Positions 1-6,476 are shown, counted from the first letter of the stretch. The stretch: DNA of 10,561 bases from Dehalococcoidales bacterium (GCA_030628245.1 DAOVRI010000052.1:1-10561), one strand, 5' to 3'. Program-made: numbers and translations. The notes: a model not told the origin generated them from the sequence alone.

Positions 1-747
1 CTGTTCTTTGCCCTGGAACGCATGAAAGGGGTCGCTGATTCGGGCAAAAGCGTCACACATATTAAAAAAACACTCGTCGACGAGGCTTCAAAAATACACA
101 GAGAAGAAGCGGACGCCACCCGTCACCTGAGCCTGTTCGGCGCCGAGCTTATCAAGGCCGACTGGACTGTCTTGACCCACTGCAACACGGGGCCACTGGC
201 CGCGTCCGGCTACGGCACGGCTCTGGGCGTTATCATCACGGCGCATAAGCAGGGGAAAAACGTTAAAGTACTGGCGGACGAGACCCGCCCGCTTTTGCAG
301 GGGGCGCGCCTGACCACCTGGGAGCTTCAAAGGGCCGGCGTGCCGGTTACCCTGATTACAGATAACATGGCCGGACACTTTATGAGGACGGGGAAGGTCG
401 ACGGCGTCATTACCGGCGCCGATAGAATCGCCGCCAACGGGGATGCCGCTAATAAAATCGGCACGTACACGCTGGCGGTGCTGGCTAAAGAGAACGGCAT
501 CCCGTTCTACATCGCCGCCCCCACCTCCACCATCGACACCTCCATAAAAACAGGTGCGGAAATCCCTATAGAAGAGCGGAATCCGCAAGAAGTGACCCAC
601 GTCCAGGGCGTGCCTATCGCCCCGGAGGGCGTTGCCGCCGCCAACCCCGCCTTTGACGTCACCCCCCACGAGTATATTACGGCGATAATTACTGAAAACG
701 GCGTAATAACCGGGGATTATGGGAAGGGAATCGCAGGGATTTTATAG
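1..747 (+). CDS. mtnA: S-methyl-5-thioribose-1-phosphate isomerase, 5'-truncated by window edge
   Basis: Converts 5-methylthioribose-1-phosphate to 5-methylthioribulose-1-phosphate, the step after MtnP in 5'-methylthioadenosine salvage; cytoplasmic. The frame is open from base 1, so 248 residues are visible; the family is about 340-350 aa, so roughly 100 N-terminal residues lie outside. The internal ATG at 22 is not the start, because the upstream codons (LFFALER) continue the conserved family sequence. The catalytic cysteine sits in LTHCNTGPLA (Cys61 of the fragment) and the catalytic aspartate in TGADRIAANGD (Asp141); both match the residues known for MtnA and separate it from the related eIF2B-type subunits. 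KVLADETRP and the PTSTID segment are further family hallmarks. The TAG stop is followed 16 bases later by a terminator stem. mtnP lies about 1.8 kb downstream, interrupted by two unrelated genes. Confidence 0.96.
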   Translation: MFFALERMKGVADSGKSVTHIKKTLVDEASKIHREEADATRHLSLFGAELIKADWTVLTHCNTGPLAASGYGTALGVIITAHKQGKNVKVLADETRPLLQGARLTTWELQRAGVPVTLITDNMAGHFMRTGKVDGVITGADRIAANGDAANKIGTYTLAVLAKENGIPFYIAAPTSTIDTSIKTGAEIPIEERNPQEVTHVQGVPIAPEGVAAANPAFDVTPHEYITAIITENGVITGDYGKGIAGIL

Positions 748-757
748 ACCCCGAAAA

Positions 758-792
758 CTAAAAAACCCCTCACCAGAGGGGTTAGCTTTTTT
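758..792. terminator. Bidirectional Rho-independent terminator after mtnA
   Basis: A perfect 8-bp stem (764-771 with 776-783, loop ACCA at 772-775) has T-runs on both sides. On the plus strand AGC and then six T follow (787-792). On the minus strand the stem runs directly into a T-run, then AG and TTTT. The minus-strand arrangement is the tighter one, so it should stop leftward transcription at least as well as mtnA transcripts. Confidence 0.85.
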
Positions 793-804
793 GATTGTGC
801 ATAT

Positions 805-834
805 ATTATACCACACCTTAATGTGACCTGTCAA
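805..834 (-). promoter_or_regulatory. Perfect-consensus sigma70-type promoter, minus strand
   Basis: Read on the minus strand, TTGACA (834-829) and TATAAT (810-805) are separated by 18 bp (811-828). Both hexamers match the bacterial housekeeping consensus exactly. The expected start is near 798, only about 15 bases before the terminator stem at 783-764. The predicted product is a 35-40-nt RNA antisense to the mtnA 3' flank, not an mRNA. The spacer carries CACA-N6-TGTG (812-825), which may be chance. Confidence 0.65.
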
Positions 835-853
835 ATCTTTGTTCGTGAGGGAG

Positions 854-882
854 TTGAAAAAGAGTTGATAGAATTGTAGAAT
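854..882 (+). promoter_or_regulatory. Candidate sigma70-type promoter for the DUF169 gene
   Basis: TTGAAA (854-859) and TAGAAT (877-882) are spaced 17 bp apart, each one mismatch from consensus. The start would be near 889, giving a leader of about 55 nt before the ATG at 944. It is divergent from the perfect minus-strand promoter, with 19 bp between the two -35 boxes. It has the same -10 hexamer and spacing as the AOR promoter at 10327-10355. Confidence 0.6.
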
Positions 883-943
883 GCGGAAAGTTGCCGTCGG
901 AACCCGTTAATAATGTAAATAAAATTATTTTATGGAGGTTAAC

Positions 944-1696
944 ATGAGTTCATTATTGCCAGACTTATCTTTATTCGAGAAATTCAATTTTAAAATGAAA
1001 CCTGTCGGCATCAAGTTTCTCCTTTTCAAACCAGACGGAATAGCGAAGCTGGAGAAAAATCTGTCTCTTTGCGAGATGATGAGGGAAGCCCAGCAAGCGG
1101 AAGCTTTTTACGCCACGGTAGACAACTTTACATGTGTCGGACCTATACTTACGGGTATGGCCGAGGGCGACCCTGTTTTCGAAAGCGGCCATATCGGACC
1201 GGCCCTGCGCATATTTGAGGAAGCCCGCGCCAACCGGAGACTCTATCATTACGTCACCAAACTTGAGAGGAACAGCGTTAAGTATGTTGCTTTTGCTTCT
1301 ATAGATAAACTGACGTTCACCCCGGATGTGCTGATTCTGTCCGCCGACCCTACTCAACTGGAAATTATACTCAGGGCAATGTGCTATTCGACGGGAAAGA
1401 TGTGGACCAGCCAGGGAACGCCGGTCATAGCCTGTTCCTGGTTGACCACTTACCCGTATATAAGCGGCGAAGTGAACTATATCATTACCGATGTATCCCA
1501 CGGCATGAAAGCAAAGCAGGTATTCCCGCCGGGCACCATACTGATATCCATCCCCTTTGATAAGATTAACCCGGTAATCGAAGGCCTGCAGAAGATAGAG
1601 TGGTACCCGGCGATGTATACCGAGGGCAGAGAGGCACACGACCGGAAATTCAGGGAGACAATCGAGTCACTGCATAAGAAACTGGATTCGCAGTAA
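944..1696 (+). CDS. DUF169 family protein
   Basis: A 250-aa soluble protein that I recognise as DUF169 (COG2043) from its layout: SLCEMMREAQ near residues 41-50, FTCVGP at 62-67, and a C-terminal GKMWTSQGTPVIACSW segment. The family is common in anaerobes and methanogens; its biochemical role is not established. Cys43, Cys64, Cys147 and Cys164 are visible, the first two in family-conserved blocks. No signal peptide or membrane span is seen. I chose the ATG at 944 over the upstream in-frame ATG at 932 because GGAGG (934-938) lies 5 bases before 944 and would sit inside the coding region of the longer form. It has its own promoter and is flanked downstream by a hairpin repeat, so it is probably a single-gene unit, with possible read-through into the next gene. 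Confidence 0.88.
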   Translation: MSSLLPDLSLFEKFNFKMKPVGIKFLLFKPDGIAKLEKNLSLCEMMREAQQAEAFYATVDNFTCVGPILTGMAEGDPVFESGHIGPALRIFEEARANRRLYHYVTKLERNSVKYVAFASIDKLTFTPDVLILSADPTQLEIILRAMCYSTGKMWTSQGTPVIACSWLTTYPYISGEVNYIITDVSHGMKAKQVFPPGTILISIPFDKINPVIEGLQKIEWYPAMYTEGREAHDRKFRETIESLHKKLDSQ

Positions 1697-1708
1697 AACG
1701 GGGCGTTC

Positions 1709-1780
1709 AAGAGGGGCGAAGCCCCTCTTCCCTAACCCTCCCCCTCTCCTTTGAAGGAGAGGGGGATTAAGGGGGTGAGG
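1709..1780. repeat. Double-hairpin intergenic palindromic repeat
   Basis: Two adjacent hairpins fill the gap after the DUF169 stop. The first pairs 1709-1717 with 1721-1729 (9 bp, loop GAA). The second pairs 1740-1750 with 1755-1765 (11 bp, loop TTGA). The right tail, GGGGGTGAGG at 1771-1780, ends three bases before the ATG of the next gene. The style is that of REP-like elements scattered between genes in many bacteria. Neither hairpin has a T-run, so they are poor intrinsic terminators but could stabilise or attenuate transcripts. Confidence 0.75.
1774..1780 (+). promoter_or_regulatory. Ribosome binding site supplied by the repeat
   Basis: GGTGAGG, the end of the palindromic repeat, lies 3 bases before the ATG at 1784. 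It is the only Shine-Dalgarno-like sequence there; the spacing is short. Folding of the upstream hairpin (1740-1765) leaves this tail single-stranded. Confidence 0.5.
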
Positions 1781-1783
1781 TAG

Positions 1784-2536
1784 ATGAGTAAATATTCAGT
1801 GAGCGGAGAAGAACTATTAGTTCATTTAGGAGACCAAATTCATTTTTTAATCAATTCGGCGGTTTCTTATGATACTGGATTTGAAGGTGAAGCAAAGAGA
1901 TTGGCAACGGTTGTCAGAGTTTTGGTTCATGATACAACGCGTAGTAGCGCCTTGCTAACACAATTGAACAAGATGAATATTCTTTTTTACGATTCCGCTA
2001 GCATTTTTAGACCCGAAAATCTTCTACCAAGCAATTGCTTGACAATGACTAGACTATCAAAACAAGAAGGGGAGAATATGAAGGGCGATTATGTTGCACC
2101 TCTTAATAACGGTTCACCATCAAGAAGTAACGAAAAAAAAGTCGGATTTGGTAAATGGTGGAATAGAAATACAGTATTTAAAGACATAAAGGGTAATTTA
2201 TTTAATCGTAGGGATTTAATTCTCGCCTTAGCTAACAAAGAAGGTGGAGCACACGTTGACCCCAAACTTGACCAAGCATACGCCAATCTTACTAGATTCA
2301 ATTCTCTTGCGTGGAAGGTTTACACAAAGGATGATAAAAAGGACATGGGTAACCCTGTTCCACCTGCAATACGTCAAATCGCTCATGAAGTAATTAAAAC
2401 CTTAAAAGAAGGTTGTTTAGATTTATTCTCTGACAAAGTTTCTCTACTAAAGAAATTCGAAGAATACGAAAGGCATTGTCTAGTTCACAATAAAAAGATA
2501 GGACTATCACAGGAGGTCTCCCATGCCCACAGCTAA
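1784..2536 (+). CDS. Hypothetical protein of AT-rich, probably acquired gene
   Basis: A 250-aa protein that I cannot assign to a named family. Two segments look conserved rather than random: EAKRLATVVRVLVHDT (residues 36-51) and NRRDLILALANKEGGAHVDP (141-160). A basic stretch with KWW (124-126) lies between. No signal peptide or clear membrane span is present; the N-terminal third looks helical. Composition differs sharply from the neighbours: three 60-base rows counted by hand gave 35%, 42% and 23% GC, against 65% for a row of mtnP. The start follows the repeat's GGTGAGG. The stop lies 14 bases inside mtnP, and the last residues (QEVSHAHS) are encoded by the mtnP ribosome binding site and start. 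Composition and position suggest horizontal acquisition. A defence or toxin-like role is possible from this pattern, but nothing in the sequence proves it. Confidence 0.75.
   Translation: MSKYSVSGEELLVHLGDQIHFLINSAVSYDTGFEGEAKRLATVVRVLVHDTTRSSALLTQLNKMNILFYDSASIFRPENLLPSNCLTMTRLSKQEGENMKGDYVAPLNNGSPSRSNEKKVGFGKWWNRNTVFKDIKGNLFNRRDLILALANKEGGAHVDPKLDQAYANLTRFNSLAWKVYTKDDKKDMGNPVPPAIRQIAHEVIKTLKEGCLDLFSDKVSLLKKFEEYERHCLVHNKKIGLSQEVSHAHS
2511..2516 (+). promoter_or_regulatory. Strong ribosome binding site of mtnP
   Basis: AGGAGG ends 6 bases before the ATG at 2523 and fixes that start. It lies inside the last codons of the AT-rich gene. The base composition turns GC-rich at about this point, so it probably belongs to the original mtnP locus. 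Confidence 0.85.
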
Positions 2537-3398
2537 AGCTAAACTGGCCGTTATCGGCGGAACGGGGCTTTATGATATCGAAGGCATAACGGATATAGAA
2601 TTAGTCAATATTGATACCCCCTTCGGCAAACCAAGCGATGCTATCACCGTGGGCAAGCTGGGCGGACTGGGCATCGCCTTCCTGCCCCGGCACGGCAAGG
2701 GCCACCGTCTCTCCCCCACCGGGGTCCCCTCCCGCGCCAACATCTACGCTTTAAAGTCGCTGGGCGTGGAGTACATCATATCCTCCAACTCCTGCGGCAG
2801 TTTCAAGGAAGAATTAAAGCCCGGGCATTTACTCATTCCCGACCAGATAATCGACCGTACCCACCATCGCTTTCACAGCTTCTTCGGCGACGGCATTGTC
2901 GCCCACATCCAGTTCGCCGACCCCTTCTGTCCCGTGCTCAGCCAGATAATTTATGAGTGCGCGCTGGAAGCCGGCGCCACCGTCCATAAAGGCGGCACCT
3001 TCATCGCCATGGAAGGCCCCGCCTTCTCCACCCGCGCCGAGTCGCGACTCTACAAATCCTGGGGCGCCGACGTTATCGGCATGACAGTGCTCCCGGAAGC
3101 CCGGCTCGCCCGCGAGGCCGAAATCTGCTACGCGTCAATCGCCTGTGTCACCGACTACGATTCCTGGCACGAGACCAACGAGACGGTCAGCGTCGAGGCT
3201 ATCCTGACGACCATGCGCAGCAACATAGACTACGCCAGGAAGACCATCGGGCTGGCGGCGGGCAGGTTGCCCGAAAAGCGGGAGTGCGACTGTGCCTCGG
3301 CGTTGGGGCCGGCCATCGTTACCGACCCCGCACTGATACCCGCCGAACAGAAGAAAAAACTCGACCTGCTCATCGGGAAATACATCAAAAAGGGTTAA
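2523..3398 (+). CDS. mtnP: S-methyl-5'-thioadenosine phosphorylase
   Basis: Phosphorolyses 5'-methylthioadenosine to adenine and 5-methylthioribose-1-phosphate, the substrate of MtnA; cytoplasmic. The 291 aa show the purine nucleoside phosphorylase/MTAP plan in order: phosphate loop IGGTG (11-15), PRHGKGH (55-61), the NSCGSFKEE block (89-97), the MEGPAFSTRAES ribose/phosphate segment (163-174), GMTVLPEA (186-193), and VTDYDSW (209-215) with the base-contacting TDxD (210-213). The MT-x-x-PE form and the paired Asp residues favour MTA phosphorylase over guanosine/inosine PNP, though some homologues accept other purine nucleosides. It starts 14 bases before the upstream stop and ends 4 bases before the MetE-like gene, so it is translationally linked to both. 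C-terminal residues 255-257 (CDC) are an extra feature also seen in some bacterial MTAPs. Confidence 0.95.
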   Translation: MPTAKAKLAVIGGTGLYDIEGITDIELVNIDTPFGKPSDAITVGKLGGLGIAFLPRHGKGHRLSPTGVPSRANIYALKSLGVEYIISSNSCGSFKEELKPGHLLIPDQIIDRTHHRFHSFFGDGIVAHIQFADPFCPVLSQIIYECALEAGATVHKGGTFIAMEGPAFSTRAESRLYKSWGADVIGMTVLPEARLAREAEICYASIACVTDYDSWHETNETVSVEAILTTMRSNIDYARKTIGLAAGRLPEKRECDCASALGPAIVTDPALIPAEQKKKLDLLIGKYIKKG

Positions 3399-3402
3399 TG
3401 TT

Positions 3403-4437
3403 ATGTCAAATACTGAATTTAACTGCCTGCCGACGATAATCGGCAGCATGCCCCACACCGACCCCCGTCAGGCATGCTCGCTGGTGACCCGCTACCTCAG
3501 GGATATCCCCGCCTGGCCCCAGCTGCCCCGGCGGTCTTTCCTGGAGAACATGTACGTCCAGTACAGCCAGGGTTTCCCCGGCGTGGTCGTCGAGGGCGAC
3601 CGTATTTACGTGGATACCTCCCAGGACTACCAGAAACCACTGGAAGAGCTTTACGCCGCCTACCTGGACAACAATTCTGATGAATACCCTTTCAGCCCCG
3701 ACTACGCGGCGGGGTTCTACGCCTTCCTAGAACAGCCCGGACTGTCGCCGCCGGTCGTTAAAGGGCATGTCACCGGCCCGCTCTCCTGGGGACTGACCGT
3801 TGCTGACGACACCAAACGCGCGATACTCTACCACGACATCCTCGGCGATGCCGTTGCCAAACTTCTTAAGCTCAAGGCGGCTTGGCAGGAAAAAGAGCTT
3901 CGGAAAATCTCGAAAAACACCATCATCTTCGTCGACGAGCCGTACATGGCCTCTTACGGGTCGTCGGTCGCCGCCGGCCCCTTCTCCTCACCCGGAAAGG
4001 TCGCCGAGATGATTGACGAGGTCTTCGCCGGCATCAGCGGACTCAAAGGCATCCACTGCTGCGGCAATACCGACTGGTCCGTACTGCTGAAAACCAGCCT
4101 CGATATCCTCAACTTCGATACATATAACTTTGCCGAGTCGGTAAGCCTCTACCCCGACGAAATCAAGAGTTTTCTAGCGCGGGGCGGCTGTATCGCCTGG
4201 GGCATCGTCCCCAACGATGGAGAATCGTTAAATAAAGAGTCGGTAGCCAGCCTCAAAGACCGCCTCGAAGAGGCGATGGCCCCCTTCACCCGGAACGGTG
4301 TGCGCTTTAAAGACCTGGCGGCGCAGAGCCTGCTCACGCCCAGTTGCACCCTGATACCGCTCGGCGAGGAAGGCGCTGAAAAAGCCCTGGAACTGCTCAC
4401 CGGCCTGTCCGGAGAAATGAGGAAAAGGTATTTATAA
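3403..4437 (+). CDS. Short MetE/UROD-fold methyltransferase, probable folate-independent methionine synthase
   Basis: The 344 aa match the C-terminal catalytic barrel of cobalamin-independent methionine synthase (UROD/MetE-like superfamily) without the N-terminal half of the ~750-aa MetE. The N-terminal IGSMPHTD (13-20) is typical. Zinc ligands map as His218 and Cys220 in GIHCCGN, Glu245 in YNFAES and Cys315 in LTPSCTL, matching the His-x-Cys...Glu...Cys set of MetE. VDEP (177-180) is another family motif. Short proteins of this kind include core methionine synthases that take methyl groups from corrinoid proteins or methylcobalamin, one described in Dehalococcoides. Placement 4 bases after mtnP supports a role in methionine or methylthio metabolism. 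A paralogue with another methyl acceptor cannot be excluded. AAGGG (3390-3394) is the ribosome binding site. Confidence 0.8.
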   Translation: MSNTEFNCLPTIIGSMPHTDPRQACSLVTRYLRDIPAWPQLPRRSFLENMYVQYSQGFPGVVVEGDRIYVDTSQDYQKPLEELYAAYLDNNSDEYPFSPDYAAGFYAFLEQPGLSPPVVKGHVTGPLSWGLTVADDTKRAILYHDILGDAVAKLLKLKAAWQEKELRKISKNTIIFVDEPYMASYGSSVAAGPFSSPGKVAEMIDEVFAGISGLKGIHCCGNTDWSVLLKTSLDILNFDTYNFAESVSLYPDEIKSFLARGGCIAWGIVPNDGESLNKESVASLKDRLEEAMAPFTRNGVRFKDLAAQSLLTPSCTLIPLGEEGAEKALELLTGLSGEMRKRYL

Positions 4438-4439
4438 AA

Positions 4440-4652
4440 ATGGAATGTAATATCGAAGCTAATAAAGCTAAATGCAACTGCACCTACGAACCCTGCTCCC
4501 GCAAGGGCAAGTGCTGCGAATGTATCGCCTACCATCTGAGGATGGACGAGCTTCCCGCCTGTGTCTTCCCACCGGAGGTTGAACGCACCTTCGACCGCTC
4601 CTTCGCCCGCTTTGCCGAGCTCGTTCAGGAGAGGGGTGGCAGGAAAACCTGA
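4440..4652 (+). CDS. DUF6485 family small cysteine-rich protein
   Basis: The 70-aa protein begins MECNIEANKAKCNCTYEPC and has eight cysteines (3, 12, 14, 19, 25, 26, 28, 41), seven of them in the first 28 residues. This is the pattern of the DUF6485 family, whose function is unknown. The cysteine spacing suggests a metal site (Zn or Fe-S), inferred only. The C-terminal half is helical and charged, without cysteine. The ATG is 2 bases after the methyltransferase stop, with AGGAAAAGG (4420-4428) upstream, so it is almost certainly the last cistron of the mtnP operon. No membrane segment or signal peptide is seen. Confidence 0.8.
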   Translation: MECNIEANKAKCNCTYEPCSRKGKCCECIAYHLRMDELPACVFPPEVERTFDRSFARFAELVQERGGRKT

Positions 4653-4669
4653 TATAAGCTATATTATTA

Positions 4670-4768
4670 ATGATGAATAAATCTAAAAGAGTCGCCTGGC
4701 ATAAACACCTGAAAGCGGCGAAAAAGCATCAGGAAAAGAGAAAAGAACAGTCCAAGACTGCGAAATAG
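4670..4768 (+). CDS. Tiny Lys/Arg-rich ORF
   Basis: A 32-codon ORF, MMNKSKRVAWHKHLKAAKKH and onward, ending EQSKTAK. It is strongly basic, with no acidic residue until codon 22, and predicted helical. It may start at the second ATG (4673). It lies 17 bases after the DUF6485 gene on the same strand. The ribosome binding site is weak or absent. The K-rich, HKH-containing composition recalls very small ribosome-associated proteins such as the AURKAIP1/COX24-type bL38 group, but I cannot claim that identity. A non-coding reading remains possible. Confidence 0.5.
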   Translation: MMNKSKRVAWHKHLKAAKKHQEKRKEQSKTAK

Positions 4769-4850
4769 CGCTCTATACCCTGATTTCAGAGCAACACAGG
4801 TGACTGACAACGCCTGTGGTAGTAATTTACGGTTGATGGGTGCCGCCTAT

Positions 4851-5861
4851 ATGTCGGAGCTACCGGAACTGATTCAAGCCCTGCTCGAACCTGAAGCCTA
4901 CCCCGAGCCCCCGCAGCGGGTAGAGTTGGTGCAGACCCAGATGTCTTATGTCTTCATCGCCGGCGCCTACGTCTATAAGGTAAAGAAGCCGGTGGATTTC
5001 GGTTTCCTGGACTACACCACGCTGGAAAAACGCCTCACCTTTTGCATCAAGGAACTCGAACTCAACCGGCGGCTCTGCCCCGATGCCTATCTGGAAGTGG
5101 TGCCGGTGACCGATGATGACGGCCGTATCGTCATGGACGGCATGGGCGCGGTCAAGGAGTACGCCGTGAAGATGCGCCGCCTGCCCCGGGAAGCCATGAT
5201 GGACGTCCTGCTGACTAAAAATGAAGTAACACCGGAAATGCTGGCCAGGGTAGCGGCGCTGCTGGTAGAATTCCATCGGAAGGCAGCCACCGGCGGGGAT
5301 ATCGACGAATTCGGCGGCATCGATACCGTCGCCCGGAATACCGGCGAGAACTTTACCCAGACCGAGAAATACATCGGCATCACTGTCTCCCCGGAAACTC
5401 ATCAGCGTATCAGGACCTGGAACGAAAATTTTATCAAAACAAACGAGCCTCTGTTTAAGAAGCGGGTGGCCGAGGGCCGGGTACGCGACTGCCACGGCGA
5501 CCTGCACGCCGCCCACATCTGCTTCGTTAATGGCATCTGCATCTACGATTGTATCGAGTTCAACGACCGCTTCCGCTACTGCGATGTCGCCTCGGAGGTC
5601 GCCTTCCTGGCTATGGACCTCGACCACTACGGACGGGCCGACCTTGCCGGCAGCTTCATCAATGCCTACGTTAAAGAAAGCGGCGACGAGGAACTCAGGG
5701 AACTGCTTAATTTCTATAAATGCTACCGCGCCTGTGTGCGGGCCAAGGTGGGCTGCTTCCAGTACGCCGACGCATTTATAGACCCCGGAGAAAAGGCAAA
5801 AATACTGGAAAACACCCGGAGTTACTTCGAGCTGGCGGAATCGTATACGGAAGGCGATTAA
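4851..5861 (+). CDS. APH-fold kinase-like protein (COG2187 type)
   Basis: The 336-aa protein has the aminoglycoside phosphotransferase/protein-kinase-like fold as in COG2187. YKVKKPVDFGFLDY (42-55) supplies the nucleotide-site lysines. CHGDLHAAHICF (214-225) is the catalytic loop (Asp217), and IYDCIEFND (231-239) provides the metal-binding acidic residues. The substrate is unknown; the family is not shown to give antibiotic resistance. In many bacteria this domain is fused ahead of the AAA_33 kinase encoded next here. I chose the ATG at 4851 because homologues begin with an M-S-x-PELI-like segment. A GTG at 4800 and an ATG at 4836 are in frame, and none of the three has a strong ribosome binding site. 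Many cysteines are present, as in the adjacent genes. Confidence 0.8.
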   Translation: MSELPELIQALLEPEAYPEPPQRVELVQTQMSYVFIAGAYVYKVKKPVDFGFLDYTTLEKRLTFCIKELELNRRLCPDAYLEVVPVTDDDGRIVMDGMGAVKEYAVKMRRLPREAMMDVLLTKNEVTPEMLARVAALLVEFHRKAATGGDIDEFGGIDTVARNTGENFTQTEKYIGITVSPETHQRIRTWNENFIKTNEPLFKKRVAEGRVRDCHGDLHAAHICFVNGICIYDCIEFNDRFRYCDVASEVAFLAMDLDHYGRADLAGSFINAYVKESGDEELRELLNFYKCYRACVRAKVGCFQYADAFIDPGEKAKILENTRSYFELAESYTEGD

Positions 5862-5873
5862 GGGATCAATAAT

Positions 5874-6476
5874 ATGAGAGAACCCTTCGCGGAATATATC
5901 AAAGCCGAACTCAAGCCCGGTTTTCTGCTCATCGCCTGCGGACTGCCCGGCACCTGGAAGACGGAGACCACCGAGGAGGTCGCTAAAATCAAGGGGTGCA
6001 AGCTCCTGCGTACCGACCTTATCCGCCTGGAGGTGCTGAAAAACGAGGACATCTTCGACGCGAAGGTCGCCGGCGACATGAATAAACGGACGCAGGTCTA
6101 CGACGAGATGTTCCGGCAGGCGGACGAAGCCATGGCAAGCGATAACTGTGTTATCCTGGATGCCACCTTCGTCACGCAGTCGCTGCGGCAGCGGGCGGCG
6201 GCCATCGCCGCCAGACATGACAGGACCTTCGTCATCCTCCAGACCGACTGCCCCCGGGAGGTCTCCATCCGGCGGATACTGGCGCGTGACAAGGAAAACT
6301 ACGTCTCCAACGCCCTGACCGAGGAGGCCTACCTCAACAATAAAAAGAAGTTCGAAGCTGTAGATTTAAACGACCTGAAAAAGCTGAATCCCGGTCTCAA
6401 TATCGTCCACCTGACAGTCGATACCACCAGAGACCCGCCGGAAGAATGGTATATAATCAAGCAGGAGAAAGGATAA
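5874..6476 (+). CDS. AAA_33 P-loop kinase (COG0645 type) with altered Walker A
   Basis: A 200-aa P-loop NTPase of the predicted kinase type that usually forms the C-terminal half of a bifunctional APH/ATP-binding protein. FLLIACGLPGTWKTE (17-31) is the Walker A region. The glycine normally just before the invariant Lys29 is Trp28 (codon TGG, one base from GGG). CVILDATF (92-99) gives the Walker B aspartate Asp96. RTDLIR (46-51) and RRILARDKENYVS (133-145) fit the nucleoside-kinase-like lid. It is in the same frame as the preceding gene, separated by one TAA and 12 bases, with AAGGG (5860-5864) as a weak ribosome binding site. The two proteins probably act together. The substrate is unknown. 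Confidence 0.82.
   Translation: MREPFAEYIKAELKPGFLLIACGLPGTWKTETTEEVAKIKGCKLLRTDLIRLEVLKNEDIFDAKVAGDMNKRTQVYDEMFRQADEAMASDNCVILDATFVTQSLRQRAAAIAARHDRTFVILQTDCPREVSIRRILARDKENYVSNALTEEAYLNNKKKFEAVDLNDLKKLNPGLNIVHLTVDTTRDPPEEWYIIKQEKG

Noticed and set aside
88..669. 193-codon minus-strand open frame opposite mtnA
   Set aside because: Gly/Val-rich shadow of the conserved MtnA sequence; no motif or initiation signal.
812..825. CACA-N6-TGTG inverted repeat inside the promoter spacer as a regulator site
   Set aside because: Four-base half-sites are too short to support, and the orientation is the reverse of a CRP/FNR site. Mentioned only as a possibility.
4860..6218. 452-codon open frame on the minus strand across both kinase genes
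   Set aside because: Antisense shadow of two well-supported, GC-rich genes that share a frame. The translation has no recognisable domain, and the plus-strand motifs (HGDLH, Walker B) are conclusive.
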